Shown: positions 8,738 to 20,171, counted from the first letter of the stretch. The stretch is DNA of 37,490 bases from Burkholderiales bacterium (GCA_947462065.1 CANHNO010000007.1:1-37490); one strand, 5' to 3'. Notes: generated from the sequence alone by a model not told the origin. A program made the numbers and translations.

Positions 8738-9184
8738 TCAGCGGGCCAGGGCCTGCTTCACGGCCGCAGACACCAGGCCCATGTCGGCTTGGCCTGCCAG
8801 CTTGGACTTGACTGCGGCCATCACCTTGCCCATGTCGCCGGGGCCGGTGGCGCCAAGTTCCACCACGATAGCCTGCACCTGGGCTGTGATCTCGTCAGCG
8901 CTCAGACGCTGCGGCAGGTAGCCCTCGAGCACCTGCAACTCGGCCGTCTCCTTGTCGACCAGGTCGGTGCGGCCCGCGCTGCTGAACTGCGAGATCGAGT
9001 CCTTGCGCTGCTTGATGAGCTTGTCGATGATGGCGATGACCGCTGCGTCGTCGAGGACGATGCGCTCGTCTACCTCACGTTGCTTGCAGGCGGCCAGCAG
9101 CCCACGAATGGTCAACAGCCGAGGCGCGTCTTTCGCGCGCATGGCGGTCTTCATGTCCTCGGTGATCTGATCTTTCAGGCTCAT
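8738..9184 (-). CDS. yqeY: GatB/YqeY domain protein
   Basis: A 148-residue protein equal to the YqeY family, which resembles the C-terminal tRNA-binding helical domain of the GatB amidotransferase subunit. It begins MSLKDQITEDMKTAMRAKD, has the conserved REVDERIVLDD and KQRKDSISQF blocks near residues 36-66, YLPQRLSADEI near 90, and ends with GDMGKVMAAVKSKLAGQADMG. Its exact function is unresolved; a role in charged-tRNA quality or translation is assumed from the fold. It follows rpsU, as in many proteobacteria, but an intrinsic terminator lies between them, so it is either expressed by read-through or from its own unseen promoter. Confidence 0.93.
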   Translation of the reverse strand: MSLKDQITEDMKTAMRAKDAPRLLTIRGLLAACKQREVDERIVLDDAAVIAIIDKLIKQRKDSISQFSSAGRTDLVDKETAELQVLEGYLPQRLSADEITAQVQAIVVELGATGPGDMGKVMAAVKSKLAGQADMGLVSAAVKQALAR

Positions 9185-9235
9185 GGTGGGCGCGTCCGTG
9201 GGGTGTTGATCGTGCGGGAAAGTCCGTCGTGCAAA

Positions 9236-9258
9236 GAAAAAGCCCGCAAAGTGCGGGC
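9236..9258 (-). terminator. Rho-independent terminator after rpsU
   Basis: Read on the minus strand: GCCCGCA, loop CTT, TGCGGGC, then a run TTTTT broken by C. The stem occupies 9242-9258 and the T-run 9241-9237. It starts 23 bases after the rpsU stop and would cut most transcription before yqeY. Confidence 0.88.
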
Positions 9259-9281
9259 CTTTCGGTGGCGCGAGAAGGCTG

Positions 9282-9494
9282 TCAGAACAGCTTCTTTGGC
9301 AGCTGCATGCTGCGAACGCGCTTGAAATGGCGTTTCACTGCCGCGGCCTTCTTGCGCTTGCGCTCGGCGGTTGGCTTTTCGTAGAACTCGCGTGCCCGCA
9401 GATCGGTCAGCAAGCCGAGTTTCTCGATGGTGCGCTTGAAGCGGCGCAGTGCCACGTCGAATGGCTCGTTTTCTTTCACGCGAATCGTAGTCAT
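9282..9494 (-). CDS. rpsU: 30S ribosomal protein S21
   Basis: A 70-residue small-subunit protein that helps early steps of translation initiation. I set the start at ATG 9494 because [21 protein letters not shown] is the standard S21 N-terminus; the longer reading frame upstream adds 38 residues that no S21 has. The middle contains [25 protein letters not shown], and the tail is very basic ([16 protein letters not shown]), as in the family. It has its own sigma-70-type promoter (9617-9645) with a leader of about 115 bases and a strong terminator. In most relatives rpsU-yqeY is followed by dnaG and rpoD; here it is not. Confidence 0.96.
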   Translation of the reverse strand: MTTIRVKENEPFDVALRRFKRTIEKLGLLTDLRAREFYEKPTAERKRKKAAAVKRHFKRVRSMQLPKKLF

Positions 9495-9616
9495 GTATCG
9501 ATTGAATCCAAATTGAGTGTGCTTGGGGCGGGTAGCTCGACATCGAAACGGAAGGTCCGGACTTTCGAGTCGCGCGAGCAAACAACCGAAAAGCGTATTT
9601 GCCAGCAAAGCGCGAG

Positions 9617-9645
9617 AGTATAGACAGGCATCCGCGAGCTGGCAA
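9617..9645 (-). promoter_or_regulatory. sigma-70-type promoter of rpsU
   Basis: Read on the minus strand: TTGCCA (9645-9640), 17-base spacer, TATACT (9622-9617). This is a near-consensus housekeeping promoter with ideal spacing. Transcription would start near 9610, giving a leader of about 115 bases before rpsU. The -35 element lies 12 bases after the stop codon of the upstream flavoprotein gene. Confidence 0.85.
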
Positions 9646-9656
9646 CCTGAGCCGTT

Positions 9657-10889
9657 TCAGCAGGCGGGGGCGCGTGTCGGCGCCGACAGCGCGCCAGCAC
9701 AGGCGGCCGCGCTGGCCCAGGCCCATTGAAAGTTGTAACCCCCGAGCCAGCCCGTCACATCGATCACCTCGCCGATGAAGTGCAGGCCTGGCACCCGCTT
9801 GCTTTCCAGCGTGGTCGAACTGAGCTCGCGGGTGTCTACGCCACCGGCAGTGACCTCGGCCTTGCGGTAGCCCTCGGTGCCGCTGGGCACGAGTTGCCAC
9901 CGTTTCAGGCTGGTGCCGAGCGCGATCAGGTCGCGGTCGCGCATGTCGGGCAGGGGCCGATCCACGATGTCAGGTTGGGTCAGCAACCACGTGTCCGCCA
10001 GGCGCCTCGGCAACCATTCGGCCAGTTCGTTGGACAGCTTGCGGCGCGAGGTCGCCTTGGCCGCGGTCAGCGCGTGTTGCAGGTCATGCTGGGGGACGAG
10101 ATCCAGCGTCAGCGGCGTGCCTGGTCGCCAATGGCTTGAAATCTGCAGCACGGCCGGCCCGCTCAGACCCCGGTGGGTGAACAGCAGGTCTTCGGTGAAC
10201 TCGCCGCCGGTCTTGTCACGACCTTTGCTGCTGCCGGTGGACACGACCGCCTCGATCGACAGCCCCGCAAGTGCAGCGAACGGCTGCCAGGCGTCTGCAT
10301 CGAAGGTCAAGGGCACCAGCGCTGGTCGGGTCTCGACGACCGCGTGGCCAAATTGCCGCGCCAGGCGATAGCCGAAGTCGGTGGCGCCGATCTTGGGAAT
10401 CGACAGCCCGCCTGTTGCGACGACCAGATGTGCGCTGCGCACTGTGCCGCGGTCGGTGCTGATCTCGAAACCGCTGGCGCTGTGGGCAACGGTGTGTACC
10501 GCGCACGGCTGCCAGCGCGTCACTGCCCCGGCTTCGCATTCGCGCAGCAGCATCCCGATGATGTCTTCGCTCGACTCGTCGCAGAACAGCTGGCCCTTGT
10601 GCTTCTCGTGAAAGGAGATGCGGTGACGCTGCAGCAGCGCGATGAAATCGGCGGGCGTATAACGGGCCAGCGCCGAGCGGCAGAACGCCGGGTTGCCCGA
10701 CAGGAACTGGGCCGGTGTGGTGTCGCGGTTGGTGAAGTTGCAGCGCCCACCGCCGGAGATGCGGATCTTTTCCGCCACCCGCTCGGCATGGTCGATCAGC
10801 AGGACCCGCAGGCCTCGCTGCCCCGCGATCGCTGCGCAGTGCAGTCCGGCGGCGCCGGCACCGATGATCACCGCGTCGACATGCTGCAT
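9657..10889 (-). CDS. NAD(P)/FAD-dependent oxidoreductase, BaiN/HI0933 family
   Basis: A 410-residue flavoprotein of the HI0933/YhiN (TIGR00275) family. The start is ATG 10889: MQHVDAVIIGAGAAGLHCA places the dinucleotide-binding GxGxxG right at the N-terminus, while the longer frame upstream adds unrelated Arg-rich sequence. The family signature KIRISGGGRCNFTN follows at about residue 41, with LVVATGGLSIPKIGATDFGY in the middle and the C-terminal FAD-binding block VPGLHFIGEVIDVTGWLGGYNFQWAWASA. The cellular substrate of this family is largely unknown. The gene starts 26 bases after ppsR on the same strand, and rpsU with its own promoter follows. Confidence 0.93.
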   Translation of the reverse strand: MQHVDAVIIGAGAAGLHCAAIAGQRGLRVLLIDHAERVAEKIRISGGGRCNFTNRDTTPAQFLSGNPAFCRSALARYTPADFIALLQRHRISFHEKHKGQLFCDESSEDIIGMLLRECEAGAVTRWQPCAVHTVAHSASGFEISTDRGTVRSAHLVVATGGLSIPKIGATDFGYRLARQFGHAVVETRPALVPLTFDADAWQPFAALAGLSIEAVVSTGSSKGRDKTGGEFTEDLLFTHRGLSGPAVLQISSHWRPGTPLTLDLVPQHDLQHALTAAKATSRRKLSNELAEWLPRRLADTWLLTQPDIVDRPLPDMRDRDLIALGTSLKRWQLVPSGTEGYRKAEVTAGGVDTRELSSTTLESKRVPGLHFIGEVIDVTGWLGGYNFQWAWASAAACAGALSAPTRAPAC

Positions 10890-10915
10890 CGGCGCGGATG
10901 ATACGGGCCGGAAAT

Positions 10916-11737
10916 TCAGTACATCAACCGATCCGGACGGATGTCTCGCAGGATGGTGGTGGCGATTTCCTCGATCGACTTGTGGGTCGATGACAGCCAG
11001 GCGATGCCGGCCTTGCGCATCATCGTCTCGGCGGCGCGCACCTCGTAGCGGCAGTTGTCGAGCGAGGCGTACTTGCTGTCGGGGCGTCGCTCGGTGCGGA
11101 TCTGACTCAATCGCACCGGATCGATCGTCAGGCCGAAGCACTTCTTCTTGTAGGGCTCAAGGGCCGGTGGAATGTGGCCACGGTCGAAATCTTCGGGAAT
11201 CAACGGGCAGTTGGCCGCCTTGATGCCGTGCTGCATGGCGAGGTACAGCGAGGTCGGCGTCTTGCCGCTGCGGCTGACGCCAACCAGGATCACGTCGGCC
11301 GACAGCAGGTTTTTTGAGGACTGCCCGTCGTCGTGGGTGAGCGAAAAATTGATCGCCTCGATGCGGTCGGCGTATTCCTGGCTTTTTGACACATCGGAGA
11401 AGCGCCCCACCCGGTGGTTGGACTTGACGCCGAATTCCGCCTCGAGCGGCTCGATGAAGGTGTTGAACAGATCAAGCACCAGTCCGGCGCAGTTCTCCCT
11501 GACGATCGCCTGTACCGCAGGGTCGATCAGCGTGACGAAGACGATGGGCTTGTTGCCTTCGATTTCCGCCGCATGGTTGATTTCGCGCATCACCTGGTGG
11601 GCCTTGTCGATGGTGTCGATGAAGGGCCTGCGCACATGGTGTGCCCGGATCGAGAACTGGTTCAGGATCGAGTTGCCGAAGGTTTCGGCGGTGATGCCCG
11701 TGCCGTCGGAGACGAAGAAGACTGTGCGGTTCGACAT
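10916..11737 (-). CDS. ppsR: PEP synthase regulatory kinase/pyrophosphorylase PpsR
   Basis: A bifunctional cytoplasmic enzyme (DUF299, PSRP) that inactivates PEP synthase by ADP-dependent phosphorylation of a threonine beside the catalytic histidine, and reactivates it by phosphate-dependent removal. The 273-residue protein begins [20 protein letters not shown], the family hallmark, and carries the P-loop GVSRSGKT at 153-160. [16 protein letters not shown] follows near residue 213. Length is normal. It is divergent from ppsA, its presumed target, across 221 bases, an arrangement seen in many proteobacteria. I could not identify a convincing promoter for it in that region. Confidence 0.96.
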   Translation of the reverse strand: MSNRTVFFVSDGTGITAETFGNSILNQFSIRAHHVRRPFIDTIDKAHQVMREINHAAEIEGNKPIVFVTLIDPAVQAIVRENCAGLVLDLFNTFIEPLEAEFGVKSNHRVGRFSDVSKSQEYADRIEAINFSLTHDDGQSSKNLLSADVILVGVSRSGKTPTSLYLAMQHGIKAANCPLIPEDFDRGHIPPALEPYKKKCFGLTIDPVRLSQIRTERRPDSKYASLDNCRYEVRAAETMMRKAGIAWLSSTHKSIEEIATTILRDIRPDRLMY

Positions 11738-11958
11738 GGAGGCCGGGCTCTCTAAGCGGTAACCAGCCGAATCATAGGGATTTCAACCGTAAACTTGCCC
11801 ATCGTTTCTCCGCCCATGTTTTTGCCACTTTGCCACCCACCGCAAGCAGCCGCTGCATTTCATGCGCGCGGCGGTGGTCGGCTGCCCTCGAAGCCTTGCT
11901 CGGGCACGGCGCATGTGACGCAGGCCGCACCGGTTTTTTCACATCACGGAGCTCTTCC

Positions 11959-14367
<2,409 letters not shown>

Positions 14368-14373
14368 CGCCTT

Positions 14374-15024
14374 TCAGGCAAGGCCGTCGACCGGGCGCAC
14401 ATCGGCCCGATCGACGGCTGCCAGCAAGCCCGGAGGCTGCAACTGCTGCAGCTCTTGCGCAGTGTTGGCGTTGGTGAAGGCGGCCTTGTCATCGAACACC
14501 ACGGTGGCGCAGCGGTGCTGGGTGGTCCAGAGTTCCACTTTGCGTTGTCCGCTCTGGATGAATTCGATCAAGCGGTCTTTCAAGCTGGAGGCCATCAGGC
14601 AGAAGACAGCCTGTACCTGCACGCCTTCGGACTCGCGGGTGGCGGCGATCGCCATCTGCGCGCCATGCGCCATCAACCCCTGCGCAAGCCGCGCGACGAG
14701 GTCGGTCGGAAAGTTCGGTGTGTCGCAAGGGACGGTCACCAGGTAGGGTGTCCTGCAGTGCTCCAGTCCCGCCAGAAAGCCTGCGAGCGGCCCAGGGTGA
14801 TCTTCCATCGCATCGGGCCATACCGGAACGCCGAAAGACGCGTAGGTGTCAAGGTGGCGGTTGGCGCTGACCATCACAGTACCGACCTGCGGCGACAGCC
14901 GCCGAATCGCATGCAGCGCGAGCGGCACGCCGAGGTGGCTCTGCAAACCTTTGTCGACCCCGCCCATCCGGCTACCGCGTCCGCCGGCCAAGACCAGACC
15001 GGTGATGTGTTCAGCGGGCCTCAT
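14374..15024 (-). CDS. mobA: molybdenum cofactor guanylyltransferase
   Basis: MobA links GMP from GTP to molybdenum-molybdopterin, giving the guanine dinucleotide form used by DMSO-reductase-type enzymes. The start is ATG 15024 (216 residues): [22 protein letters not shown] then forms the N-terminal nucleotide-binding motif LAGG-x-SxRMGG-x-DKG at about residues 10-25. [14 protein letters not shown] and [11 protein letters not shown] follow at normal spacing. It follows moaA by 73 bases on the same strand, so they probably form one transcript. The last 15 or so residues diverge from the family and are likely variable. Confidence 0.94.
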   Translation of the reverse strand: MRPAEHITGLVLAGGRGSRMGGVDKGLQSHLGVPLALHAIRRLSPQVGTVMVSANRHLDTYASFGVPVWPDAMEDHPGPLAGFLAGLEHCRTPYLVTVPCDTPNFPTDLVARLAQGLMAHGAQMAIAATRESEGVQVQAVFCLMASSLKDRLIEFIQSGQRKVELWTTQHRCATVVFDDKAAFTNANTAQELQQLQPPGLLAAVDRADVRPVDGLA

Positions 15025-15097
15025 CGGCGATGGACTGATGGTGGAAGGGCATCGATGCAAGGGCCGTGGTCGCCGTGAGTCGTGAGGCCATGCCTGC

Positions 15098-16219
15098 TCA
15101 CCCCCCGATGTAATGCATCTCGACTCGCCTGGGTGCGGCACCATCGAGCGCAGTTTCCCCGCCCATCGCCCGCAACTCCGAATACCGATCGCCGCGCTGC
15201 TGCCACACCAGGCCGATTGCGCTGGCGATCTCCAGATCATTCGCCCCACCGCGCAGCAGTGCGCGCAGATCGTGTCCGTGGGTGGCGAACAGGCACAGGA
15301 ACAGCTTGCCTTCGGTGGACAGCCGCGCGCGGTTGCAGTCGCGGCAGAAGGCCTGGGTGACGCTCGAAATCACGCCGATCTCGCCGCCGCCGTCGCGATA
15401 CCGCCAGCGCCGTGCGGTCTCGCCGAGCTCGCTCGGTTCCATGGGCTCCAGCGGATGCACCGCGTTGATCCGCGCGATCACGTCGGACGACGGCAGCACC
15501 TCGTCCATGCGCCAGCCGTTGGTGGCGCCGACGTCCATGTACTCGATGAATCGCAGGGCCACTTTCGTGTTTCTGAAATGCGCCGCCATCGGCAGGATCT
15601 CTTGGTCGTTGGTGCCGCGCTTGACGACCATGTTGACCTTGATCGGCCCGAGGCCTGCGCGCTCGGCGGCCTCTATGCCCTTGAGCACATCGGCCACCGG
15701 GAAGGCGACGTCGTTCATGCGCCTGAAGACCGCATCGTCGAGCGCGTCGAGGCTGACGGTGATGCGCTGCAGTCCCGCATCGCGCAGGGTCTGTGTCTTC
15801 TTCGCGAGCAGCGAGGCGTTGGTTGTCAGTGTCAGATCGACCGCCTGACCCTCGGGCGTACGCAACTCACTGAGCTGGCGCACCAACTGGTCGATTCCCT
15901 TGCGCAGCAGCGGTTCGCCGCCAGTGAGCCGGATCTTGTGCACGCCATGCGCGACGAACAACCGCGCCAGCCGGGTGATTTCCTCGAAGCTCAGTAGCGA
16001 GCTGTGCGGCAGGAAGTCGTACTGCGGCGTGAACACCGCTTTTGGCATGCAGTAGTTGCAGCGGAAATTGCAGCGGTCGGTGACTGAAATTCGCAGGTCA
16101 CGCAAGGGCCGCGCCAACATGTCACTGAGCGATCCAGTCGGCGCAGTGAGGTTGGCCGGAACGAGCGGCACCTCTGACGCATAGCGGTGATCGGCCAGCG
16201 GGATCACTTTGTCAACCAT
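15098..16219 (-). CDS. moaA: GTP 3',8-cyclase MoaA
   Basis: A radical-SAM enzyme that converts GTP to 3',8-cyclo-7,8-dihydro-GTP, the first step of molybdenum-cofactor synthesis, together with MoaC. The 373-residue protein has the SAM-cluster cysteines C50-x3-C54-x2-C57 in [13 protein letters not shown], and [12 protein letters not shown] as the SAM-binding motif. The second Fe-S cluster, which holds GTP, is supplied by [11 protein letters not shown] and a later Cys in KLFLCLF. The C-terminus is the required Gly-Gly (HYIGG). An N-terminal extension of about 35 residues precedes the usual start and is common in Burkholderiales. moaC is absent from the window. Confidence 0.96.
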   Translation of the reverse strand: MVDKVIPLADHRYASEVPLVPANLTAPTGSLSDMLARPLRDLRISVTDRCNFRCNYCMPKAVFTPQYDFLPHSSLLSFEEITRLARLFVAHGVHKIRLTGGEPLLRKGIDQLVRQLSELRTPEGQAVDLTLTTNASLLAKKTQTLRDAGLQRITVSLDALDDAVFRRMNDVAFPVADVLKGIEAAERAGLGPIKVNMVVKRGTNDQEILPMAAHFRNTKVALRFIEYMDVGATNGWRMDEVLPSSDVIARINAVHPLEPMEPSELGETARRWRYRDGGGEIGVISSVTQAFCRDCNRARLSTEGKLFLCLFATHGHDLRALLRGGANDLEIASAIGLVWQQRGDRYSELRAMGGETALDGAAPRRVEMHYIGG

Positions 16220-16261
16220 TGGCGAATTGTGAACGCTGGCCGCTCGGGGCGGCCGGGGTGC

Positions 16262-16966
16262 TCAGCGAGCGCTGATGCCGGTCTGGGCCTCGGCCTTGGG
16301 CACCAGTTCGATCGTGGGTCCGGCGCGCCGCGCACCGTTGAAGCGCTGGCTCCAGTAGGCATAGCGCATGTCTTCGACGCGCACCGCGCCGCCGGTAGCA
16401 GGCGAGTGGATGAACTTGCCATCGCCGACGTAGATGCCCACGTGCGAGAAGGTGCGCCGCATCGTGTTGAAGAACACCAGATCACCCGGGCGCAGATCCT
16501 CACGCCCAACCTTCATCAGGCCGGAAGCGTTGGCCTGTTCGTCGGCACGGCGAGGCAGCACCAAGCCGAGGCTCATTTCGAAGATGTGCCGGGTGAAGCC
16601 GCTGCAATCGAAACCGGTGGCTTCGGTCGAACCCCCCCGCCGGTAGGGCACGCCCAGGAAGTTCATCGCAGTCAACACCATGTCGGAGGCGCCGTCGCGC
16701 ACCTTCTGCGCCACTGTGGGCTCGACGTGACTTATGCCAGGTGCCAGCGTGGGGACATCAGCAGGCAACAGTCCGCGTTCGATGAGCAGCCGTGTCACGG
16801 CATCGGGCGCAGTGTTGGGCGAACCATCGCGTGAGACTTCGGGGACCGCCAGCGCCACTGGTTGCCCGCAGAGGGCGACCGCGGCCAGCCCCGTCACCAG
16901 CAGCCCCCGGAACCAAACCCGCACTCCGTGTGGGGTCGTGGCGGGCGCGAGGGGCACTTTTGGCAT
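16262..16966 (-). CDS. NlpC/P60 cell-wall peptidase, exported
   Basis: A 234-residue cysteine peptidase that cleaves peptide stems of peptidoglycan. The N-terminus has a Sec signal (hydrophobic segment about residues 20-40, GLLVTGLAAVALCGQPVALA). The catalytic domain fills residues about 88-215: nucleophile Cys121 in TGFDCSGFTRHIF, His175 in FSHVGIYVG, and His187 in KFIHSP as the third residue. PYRRGGST just before the Cys is also typical. The start at ATG 16966 is chosen over a TTG 36 bases upstream. The cysteine in the signal core (Cys33) is not in a good lipobox. The gene lies 42 bases before moaA on the same strand and may be cotranscribed, though no functional link is known. Confidence 0.92.
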   Translation of the reverse strand: MPKVPLAPATTPHGVRVWFRGLLVTGLAAVALCGQPVALAVPEVSRDGSPNTAPDAVTRLLIERGLLPADVPTLAPGISHVEPTVAQKVRDGASDMVLTAMNFLGVPYRRGGSTEATGFDCSGFTRHIFEMSLGLVLPRRADEQANASGLMKVGREDLRPGDLVFFNTMRRTFSHVGIYVGDGKFIHSPATGGAVRVEDMRYAYWSQRFNGARRAGPTIELVPKAEAQTGISAR

Positions 16967-16981
16967 CCTGCGCAGGATAGG

Positions 16982-17001
16982 TGACGCATCGGGAGGCGTC
17001 A
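16982..17001. other. 6-bp inverted repeat in the nlpC/acuI divergent region
   Basis: TGACGC (16982-16987), 8-base centre, GCGTCA (16996-17001). It lies between the divergent NlpC/P60 gene and acuI. It could be a regulator site or the stem of a leader hairpin for the minus-strand gene; nothing further supports either. Confidence 0.3.
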
Positions 17002-17029
17002 AATGGGCGCTTGTCGGGCTGCGCAGGTC

Positions 17030-17047
17030 CTGTCAGACGCCTGACAG
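17030..17047. promoter_or_regulatory. candidate operator: CTGTCAG-N4-CTGACAG ahead of acuI-prpE
   Basis: A perfect 7-bp inverted repeat with a 4-base centre, 58 bases before the acuI start and inside the 139-base divergent region. Its size and symmetry suit a dimeric repressor or activator site. No regulator gene is adjacent, so the binding protein is unknown. Confidence 0.5.
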
Positions 17048-17105
17048 CCAAGTGCGCGATGCTCGCGGTCCCCAGAGGGATGATCCGGAACGACAAGGAA
17101 TGCCC

Positions 17106-18086
17106 ATGTTCAAAGCGCTGCTGCTCGAGAAGTCTGATGCAGGATTCAATGCATCGATCCAATTGCTTGACGAGGCACGGTTGCCCGCAGGCGATGTGCT
17201 GGCCGCCGTCTCCCATTCGACGCTGAACTACAAGGATGGCCTGGCGATCACCCAGCGCGGGCCGGTGGTGCGCAGCTGGCCGATGGTCGCCGGTATCGAT
17301 GGTGCGGGCACGGTGCTGGAAAGCAGCCATCCGCAATGGAAGCCCGGAGATCGATTCATCCATAACGGCTGGGGCTTGGGCGAAACGCGCTGGGGCTGTC
17401 TGGCCGAACGTGCTGGTCTGAAAGGCGACTGGCTGGTCCGTCTGCCCGAGGCCTTCACGCCGCGACAGGCTATGGCCCTTGGCACTGCCGGCTACACAGC
17501 GATGCTGTGTGTCCTCGCGCTTGAGCGCCACGGCGTGAAGCCGGGTGACGGCGAGGTACTGGTGACTGGCGCCACCGGCGGCGTTGGCAGTGTCGCGACG
17601 ATGCTGCTGACCAAAGCTGGCCATACCGTGACCGCCGCGACCGGCAAGGCGGCCGAGGCGGACTATTTGAAGAAGCTGGGCGCGACCACGGTCATCGACC
17701 GCGCGGAGTTGTCCTCTCCTGGCAAGCCCCTGCAGAAGGAGCGCTGGGCCGCGGTGGTCGATGCGGTGGGCAGTCACACGCTGGCCAATGCCCTGGCACA
17801 GACCCGCTACAACGGCGTGGTTGCCGCCTGCGGGTTGGCGCAGGGCGCGGACCTGCCAGCCACGGTGATGCCTTTCATCCTTCGGGGCGTGACGCTGGCT
17901 GGGGTCGATAGTGTCGTGGTGCCGCTGGCGCTGCGCGAGCAGGCCTGGGCCCGGCTGGCGCGCGACATCGACCCGAGTTTGCTGGAATCCATGGTCGAGG
18001 ACATCACGCTCGACGATTGCGTCGACCGTGCCGCCGTCTTGATCGACGGCAAGATACGCGGCCGGTTGGTGGTCAACATCGCCTGA
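17106..18086 (+). CDS. acuI: acrylyl-CoA reductase (NADPH), AcuI/YhdH family
   Basis: A 326-residue member of the medium-chain dehydrogenase family that reduces acryloyl-CoA to propionyl-CoA with NADPH. I start at ATG 17106, with AAGGA 6 bases upstream; an ATG two codons earlier (17100) sits too close to it. Family features are STLNYKDGLAITQRGPVVRSWPMVAGIDGAGTV at residues about 39-70, FIHNGWGLGETRWGC, and the NADPH-binding loop VLVTGATGGVGSVA near 150. No zinc ligands are present, as expected for the quinone-oxidoreductase-like branch. prpE follows 66 bases downstream; together they suggest processing of acrylate, 3-hydroxypropionate or propionate through propionyl-CoA. Confidence 0.93.
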   Translation: MFKALLLEKSDAGFNASIQLLDEARLPAGDVLAAVSHSTLNYKDGLAITQRGPVVRSWPMVAGIDGAGTVLESSHPQWKPGDRFIHNGWGLGETRWGCLAERAGLKGDWLVRLPEAFTPRQAMALGTAGYTAMLCVLALERHGVKPGDGEVLVTGATGGVGSVATMLLTKAGHTVTAATGKAAEADYLKKLGATTVIDRAELSSPGKPLQKERWAAVVDAVGSHTLANALAQTRYNGVVAACGLAQGADLPATVMPFILRGVTLAGVDSVVVPLALREQAWARLARDIDPSLLESMVEDITLDDCVDRAAVLIDGKIRGRLVVNIA

Positions 18087-18152
18087 GCCTTCAACACGCG
18101 CCTGGCCGAAGAGCCGGGCCTGACCCACCGGACACCCATCGGAGGCAACTAC

Positions 18153-20048
18153 ATGACCCGCTACGCCGACTTCCACCAACGTTCGCTGACTGATCGCGAT
18201 GCTTTCTGGGCCGAACAGGCCAAGCTGATCGACTGGCACCGGCCGTTCGATCAAGTCTGCGATCACAGCAATCCGCCGTTCGCACGCTGGTTCGTCGGCG
18301 GTCAGACCAACCTGTGCCACAACGCAGTCGATCGACACCTGGCGGCGAGGGGCGATCAGGCGGCGCTGATCTGCGTGTCCACCGAGACGAATACCGAGCG
18401 CAGCTACAGCTATCGCGAACTGCACAGCGAGATTCAGCGCATGGCGGCGATCCTGCTGTCGCTCGGCGTTCAGCAAGGCGACCGGGTGCTGATCTACATG
18501 CCGATGGTGGAGCAGGCGGTTTTCGCGATGCTCGCCTGCGTGCGCATCGGAGCCATCCACTCGGTGGTGTTCGGCGGCTTCGCCAGCGGCAGTCTCGCGA
18601 GCCGCATCGACGACGCGCAGCCGACCGTGATCGTGAGCGCCGACGCGGGCAGCCGCTCGGGCAAGGTACTGCCCTACAAGCCGCTGCTGGACGAAGCGAT
18701 CAGGCTGGCCACACACCAACCGCAGAAGGTGCTGCTGATCGATCGCGGTCTGAGCCCGATGGCATTCGTCCCTGGGCGTGATGTCTCCTACGAAGCGCTT
18801 CGTGAGGAGCACATCGCGGCTGTCGTGCCCTGCACCTGGGTCGATTCCACACACCCCAGCTACACGCTGTACACCAGCGGCACCACCGGCAAACCCAAGG
18901 GCGTGCAGCGCGATACCGGCGGCTACGCGGTGGCCATGGCGGCGAGCATGAAGCACATCTACTGCGCCTATCCCGGCGAGACCTTCTTCAGCGGCAGCGA
19001 CATCGGCTGGGTCGTCGGTCACAGCTACATCGTCTATGCGCCATTGATCAACGGCATGGCCACCATCCTGTACGAAGGGCTGCCGACACGGCCGGACGCG
19101 GGCATCTGGTGGAGCCTGGTCGAGAAGTACCGCGTCTCGGTCATGTTCAGTTCGCCGACCGCGATCCGGGTGCTGAAGAAGGCCGATCCGAAGTACCTGT
19201 CGCAGTACGACCTTTCGTCGTTGCGCGCCCTGTTCCTGGCCGGCGAGCCGCTGGACGAGCCGACCGCCGCATGGATCTCACAAGCGCTGGGCAAACCCGT
19301 CATCGACAACTACTGGCAGACCGAAACCGGCTGGCCGATCCTGACCATCGCGCACGGCGTCGAACCCGCGCCATCGAAGCTGGGCAGCCCGGGATTTGCG
19401 ATGTACGGCTATGCCGTCAAGGTGATGGACGAGCTGACCGGCCTGGAGCTGACCGAGCCGAATCAGAAGGGCGTGCTGGTCATCGACGGGCCGCTGCCGC
19501 CGGGCTGCATGCAGACCATCTGGCGCGACGACGAGCGCTTCGTTAAAACCTATTGGAGCGGTGCGCCGGGCAAGCTGGTCTACAGCACCTTTGACTGGGG
19601 GTTGCGTGATCCCGATGGCTACTACTTCATCCTCGGCCGCACCGACGACGTGATCAATGTCGCCGGCCACCGCCTGGGCACGCGCGAAATAGAGGAGAGC
19701 ATCTCCAGTCACCCGGCGGTGGCCGAGGTCGCGGTGGTGGGCGTCGCCGACGCCCTCAAGGGCCAGGTGGCAATGGCTTTCGTCGTGTTGAAGGACGCGT
19801 CGAAGGCAGAAACCCAGGCCGACGTGGCAAGGCTCGAAGCCGAGGTCATGAAGGTGGTCGACACGCAACTCGGGGCGCTCGCCCGCCCGGCCCGCGTGCG
19901 CTTCGTCACTGCCTTGCCCAAGACCCGTTCGGGCAAGCTGCTGCGCCGTGCGATCCAGGCGGTGTGCGAGCAGCGCGACCCGGGTGACCTGACGACGATC
20001 GACGATCCGGGTTCGCTGCAGCAGATCATGGACACCTTGCTCGACTGA
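18153..20048 (+). CDS. prpE: propionate--CoA ligase PrpE
   Basis: An acyl-CoA synthetase that activates propionate with ATP and CoA via propionyl-AMP. The 631-residue protein aligns with E. coli PrpE throughout: HSNPPFARWFVGG near the N-terminus, the ATP loop YTSGTTGKPKG, DIGWVVGHSYIVYAPL, NYWQTETGWPI, and GRTDDVINVAGHRLGTREIEE. The acetylatable catalytic lysine is Lys595 in PKTRSGKLLRR. PrpE is distinguished from acetyl-CoA synthetase by this HSNPPF-type N-terminus and overall length. The ATG at 18153 has GGAGG 7 bases upstream. The prpBCD methylcitrate genes are not nearby, so the propionyl-CoA fate is not shown here. Confidence 0.95.
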   Translation: MTRYADFHQRSLTDRDAFWAEQAKLIDWHRPFDQVCDHSNPPFARWFVGGQTNLCHNAVDRHLAARGDQAALICVSTETNTERSYSYRELHSEIQRMAAILLSLGVQQGDRVLIYMPMVEQAVFAMLACVRIGAIHSVVFGGFASGSLASRIDDAQPTVIVSADAGSRSGKVLPYKPLLDEAIRLATHQPQKVLLIDRGLSPMAFVPGRDVSYEALREEHIAAVVPCTWVDSTHPSYTLYTSGTTGKPKGVQRDTGGYAVAMAASMKHIYCAYPGETFFSGSDIGWVVGHSYIVYAPLINGMATILYEGLPTRPDAGIWWSLVEKYRVSVMFSSPTAIRVLKKADPKYLSQYDLSSLRALFLAGEPLDEPTAAWISQALGKPVIDNYWQTETGWPILTIAHGVEPAPSKLGSPGFAMYGYAVKVMDELTGLELTEPNQKGVLVIDGPLPPGCMQTIWRDDERFVKTYWSGAPGKLVYSTFDWGLRDPDGYYFILGRTDDVINVAGHRLGTREIEESISSHPAVAEVAVVGVADALKGQVAMAFVVLKDASKAETQADVARLEAEVMKVVDTQLGALARPARVRFVTALPKTRSGKLLRRAIQAVCEQRDPGDLTTIDDPGSLQQIMDTLLD

Positions 20049-20082
20049 ACCACACTGAGCGGCAGACACGGCAGCATCGCCG

Positions 20083-20112
20083 CCCCCCGAATGGCTGTCC
20101 GCGCTCGGGGGG
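20083..20112 (+). other. GC-rich hairpin between prpE and the ligase gene
   Basis: CCCCCCGA (20083-20090), 14-base loop, TCGGGGGG (20105-20112). The 8-bp stem is strong but has no T-run, so it is a weak terminator at best; it may protect the prpE message or form part of the ligase leader. Confidence 0.35.
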
Positions 20113-20171
20113 ATGGGCGGATTCGCAGGGGATGCACAGACTGGCGGCTTCACCACCACGGAGAAGATGCC

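Noticed and set aside
11738-11958. Promoters of the divergent ppsR and ppsA genes
   Set aside because: A TATGAT hexamer is present on the minus strand but has no matching -35; nothing convincing was found for ppsA.
16758-19022. 754-codon open frame on the minus strand
   Set aside because: It is antisense to acuI and prpE, its product is His/Arg/Gln-rich with no family features, and such long shadow frames are common in GC-rich coding DNA.
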